Shown in pieces: positions 5,542 through 6,854 of a DNA stretch of 6,854 bases. A program made the translations under genes and the position numbers. Position 1 is the stretch's first letter. Each line of letters begins with the position of its first letter. Under the pieces are notes generated by a model that saw only the letters and a list, made by a program, of their open reading frames with translations, searched no databases and had not been told where the DNA came from. Source of the stretch: Candidatus Poseidoniales archaeon (GTDB taxonomy: Archaea; Thermoplasmatota; Poseidoniia; Poseidoniales; Thalassarchaeaceae); assembly GCA_028821815.1 (NCBI GenBank), contig JAPKEY010000079.1, positions 1-6,854 on the forward strand, read 5' to 3'.

Positions 5542-6854
5542 TTAATCATTTTCAGGGATGTAGTACAGTTCTACACTTCCGGTTCCAAGTGCGATCGGTT
5601 GGCCGACGATGATATTCTCGGCGACACCGGTAAGGTTGTCTCGCTCGCCAATAATTCCGGCTTGTAGCAAATGGTTGACTGTAACTTCGAACGCAGCACG
5701 TGCAAGAATACTGTGTTTCGTTCCAGACACACCATGCCGACCAATCGCCCGAACTTCACCTTCACTGGTCATTACATCAGCAACCATTAGCAAATGTCGG
5801 ACATCGACATCTAGACGTGCCCCTTCTAGGGTGAGAATCAGTTCATTGATGACTGCTTGCCGGGCTGCTTCAATACCAAGATAAGCGTAAATTTCCATGA
5901 TGTTGTTGGTATAGGTTCGGCCGCGATCTACACCGGCGAAATCTGATACCTTGGACAGATTAGAGCCGATGGTCGAAATGTAAAATTCACCATCTGTATT
6001 CTTCTGTACATTGGCACGCGCGATGTCCTTCACACCCTTTAGGCGAAGTGTCTTGATTTTCTCTTCAAGTTGCAAAAGCTCAGTGTATGTGGGTGGATTA
6101 TCACCGATGTCCTTCAAATCATCTTCTTTGGCAACGCCAGGAATAATTTTGAGAACCTTGGGCTTAGTGTCAGATCCATCTTCCACTGCGATGAATAGAC
6201 GCAGGGCACGTGATAATTTGTCTCTCACTTCAGCACCACTCATATTCTTCAATTTGAGGTGGGAATTGTTGAGCTTTAGAACAATGTACCGCTGGGCAAC
6301 CTCCACATCAATGTCAGCAATATCTTGGGTTGTGGTCGTTTCAAGGGATGCTGCCAATTTCTGCACCGCTTTTTCATCGGTTGCGAGTGGCTTACCTTTC
6401 TTGTCCAATTCCTCGACATAGATGTTCATTGTGGGTGTATCTGGTACCTTTCTAGAATCTACAATCTCGATAATTCGAGGAAGACCCTGAGTCACGTTTA
6501 CAGTGGCCACACCCGCATAGTGGAAAGTTCGCATGGTCATTTGTGTTCCTGGCTCACCAATCGATTGAGCAGTGATAATTCCAACCGCCTCAAACGGGTC
6601 AACGAACGCACGTTCATACTGGTCTCCAGCCGCGGTGACAATCTTCTTTGCTTGCCCTGGTGTTAACTTGGCTTTACCACGGGTGTGAATACCACCGGAT
6701 AGATCCATAAGAAGGCGTTGTGTGATTTTTATTCCTTCCTTTGTAGCCGCCTTTTCTAGCGCCTGATAAATTGGATCATCATGACTGATGGCACTATTGA
6801 GGTCAGCAATTTTTGATTCGGCATCGTAGTGCTGCAGCGCGAGTTCTGTTTTTT
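5542..6854 (-). CDS. rpoA2: DNA-directed RNA polymerase subunit A'' (5' end outside window)
   Basis: This is the C-terminal part of the archaeal counterpart of the largest RNA polymerase subunit; it completes the active centre with subunit A'. The frame is open to the window edge, giving 436 visible residues. The ATG at 6708 is internal, because coding sequence continues upstream (visible residues 1-48) and archaeal A'' proteins carry more than the 36 residues it would leave before the trigger-loop region. That region is plain: DPFEAVGIITAQSIGEPGTQ (from visible residue 85), then MTMRTFHYAGVATVNVTQGL and PRIIEIVDSRKVPDTP. The C-terminal third has GVDRGRTYTNNIMEIYAYLG, EAARQAVINE, RHLLMVADVMTSEG and SILARAAFEVT, all typical of A''/Rpb1 near the clamp. 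Whether the gene is split from A' or fused cannot be seen, but about 84 residues before the DPFEAVG element is close to a normal split A'' N-terminus. It is followed by rpl30e. Confidence 0.95.
   Translation of the reverse strand, partial: KTELALQHYDAESKIADLNSAISHDDPIYQALEKAATKEGIKITQRLLMDLSGGIHTRGKAKLTPGQAKKIVTAAGDQYERAFVDPFEAVGIITAQSIGEPGTQMTMRTFHYAGVATVNVTQGLPRIIEIVDSRKVPDTPTMNIYVEELDKKGKPLATDEKAVQKLAASLETTTTQDIADIDVEVAQRYIVLKLNNSHLKLKNMSGAEVRDKLSRALRLFIAVEDGSDTKPKVLKIIPGVAKEDDLKDIGDNPPTYTELLQLEEKIKTLRLKGVKDIARANVQKNTDGEFYISTIGSNLSKVSDFAGVDRGRTYTNNIMEIYAYLGIEAARQAVINELILTLEGARLDVDVRHLLMVADVMTSEGEVRAIGRHGVSGTKHSILARAAFEVTVNHLLQAGIIGERDNLTGVAENIIVGQPIALGTGSVELYYIPEND

Noticed and set aside
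6011..6421. 136-codon plus-strand open frame inside rpoA2
   Set aside because: It is antisense to strongly conserved RNA polymerase sequence, is Ser/Arg-rich as expected of a shadow frame, and has no family features.
1..6854. Mobile elements, CRISPR arrays, tRNA or rRNA genes
   Set aside because: I found no transposase or integrase, no regularly spaced direct repeats and no tRNA-like cloverleaf on either strand.

Overview
The window reads as a compact archaeal chromosome segment. Its firm anchors are the archaeal RNA polymerase subunit A'' and ribosomal protein eL30, adjacent in the classical archaeal order. A PurP-family enzyme of archaeal purine synthesis, a COG1340-type coiled-coil protein and a KaiC-like single-domain ATPase support this. 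Moderate GC, very short intergenic gaps and mixed Shine-Dalgarno use would fit an uncultured marine euryarchaeon (Thermoplasmatota, for example Marine Group II/Poseidoniales). That lineage is an inference from gene content, not something read directly from a marker.

Positions 1-1261 (+ strand) hold the C-terminal part of a coiled-coil protein with a very basic tail, a GNAT acetyltransferase whose Shine-Dalgarno overlaps the preceding stop codon, and a small Roadblock/LC7 protein. A KaiC-like ATPase (minus strand, 1258-1941) converges on the Roadblock gene with overlapping stop codons. Divergent from the ATPase, across an intergenic region with a perfect 17-nt GC-rich palindrome, lie a COG1340-type coiled-coil protein (2090-3010) and, 3 nt further, a PurP-family ATP-grasp protein (3014-4171).

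The minus strand from 6854 to 4172 carries the 3' part of rpoA2, then rpl30e (behind a clear GGAGG ribosome-binding site), then an unrecognised tryptophan-rich protein of 317 residues. The start codon of that last gene directly abuts a second perfect 17-nt hairpin. Its stop codon sits immediately next to the purP stop with no bases between. The nusA-rpsL-rpsG genes that usually follow rpl30e in archaea are not here.

The most interesting part is 1-3010. Two coiled-coil proteins with a shared C-terminal motif flank a Roadblock protein, a KaiC-like ATPase and a GNAT enzyme. This could be an undescribed archaeal signalling or scaffold module, but only the clustering is visible. The second point is that the PurP-family protein lacks the glycine-rich ATP-grasp loop expected of canonical PurP. 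I see no mobile elements, CRISPR arrays, tRNA or rRNA genes. No stretch longer than 150 bases lacks a gene.
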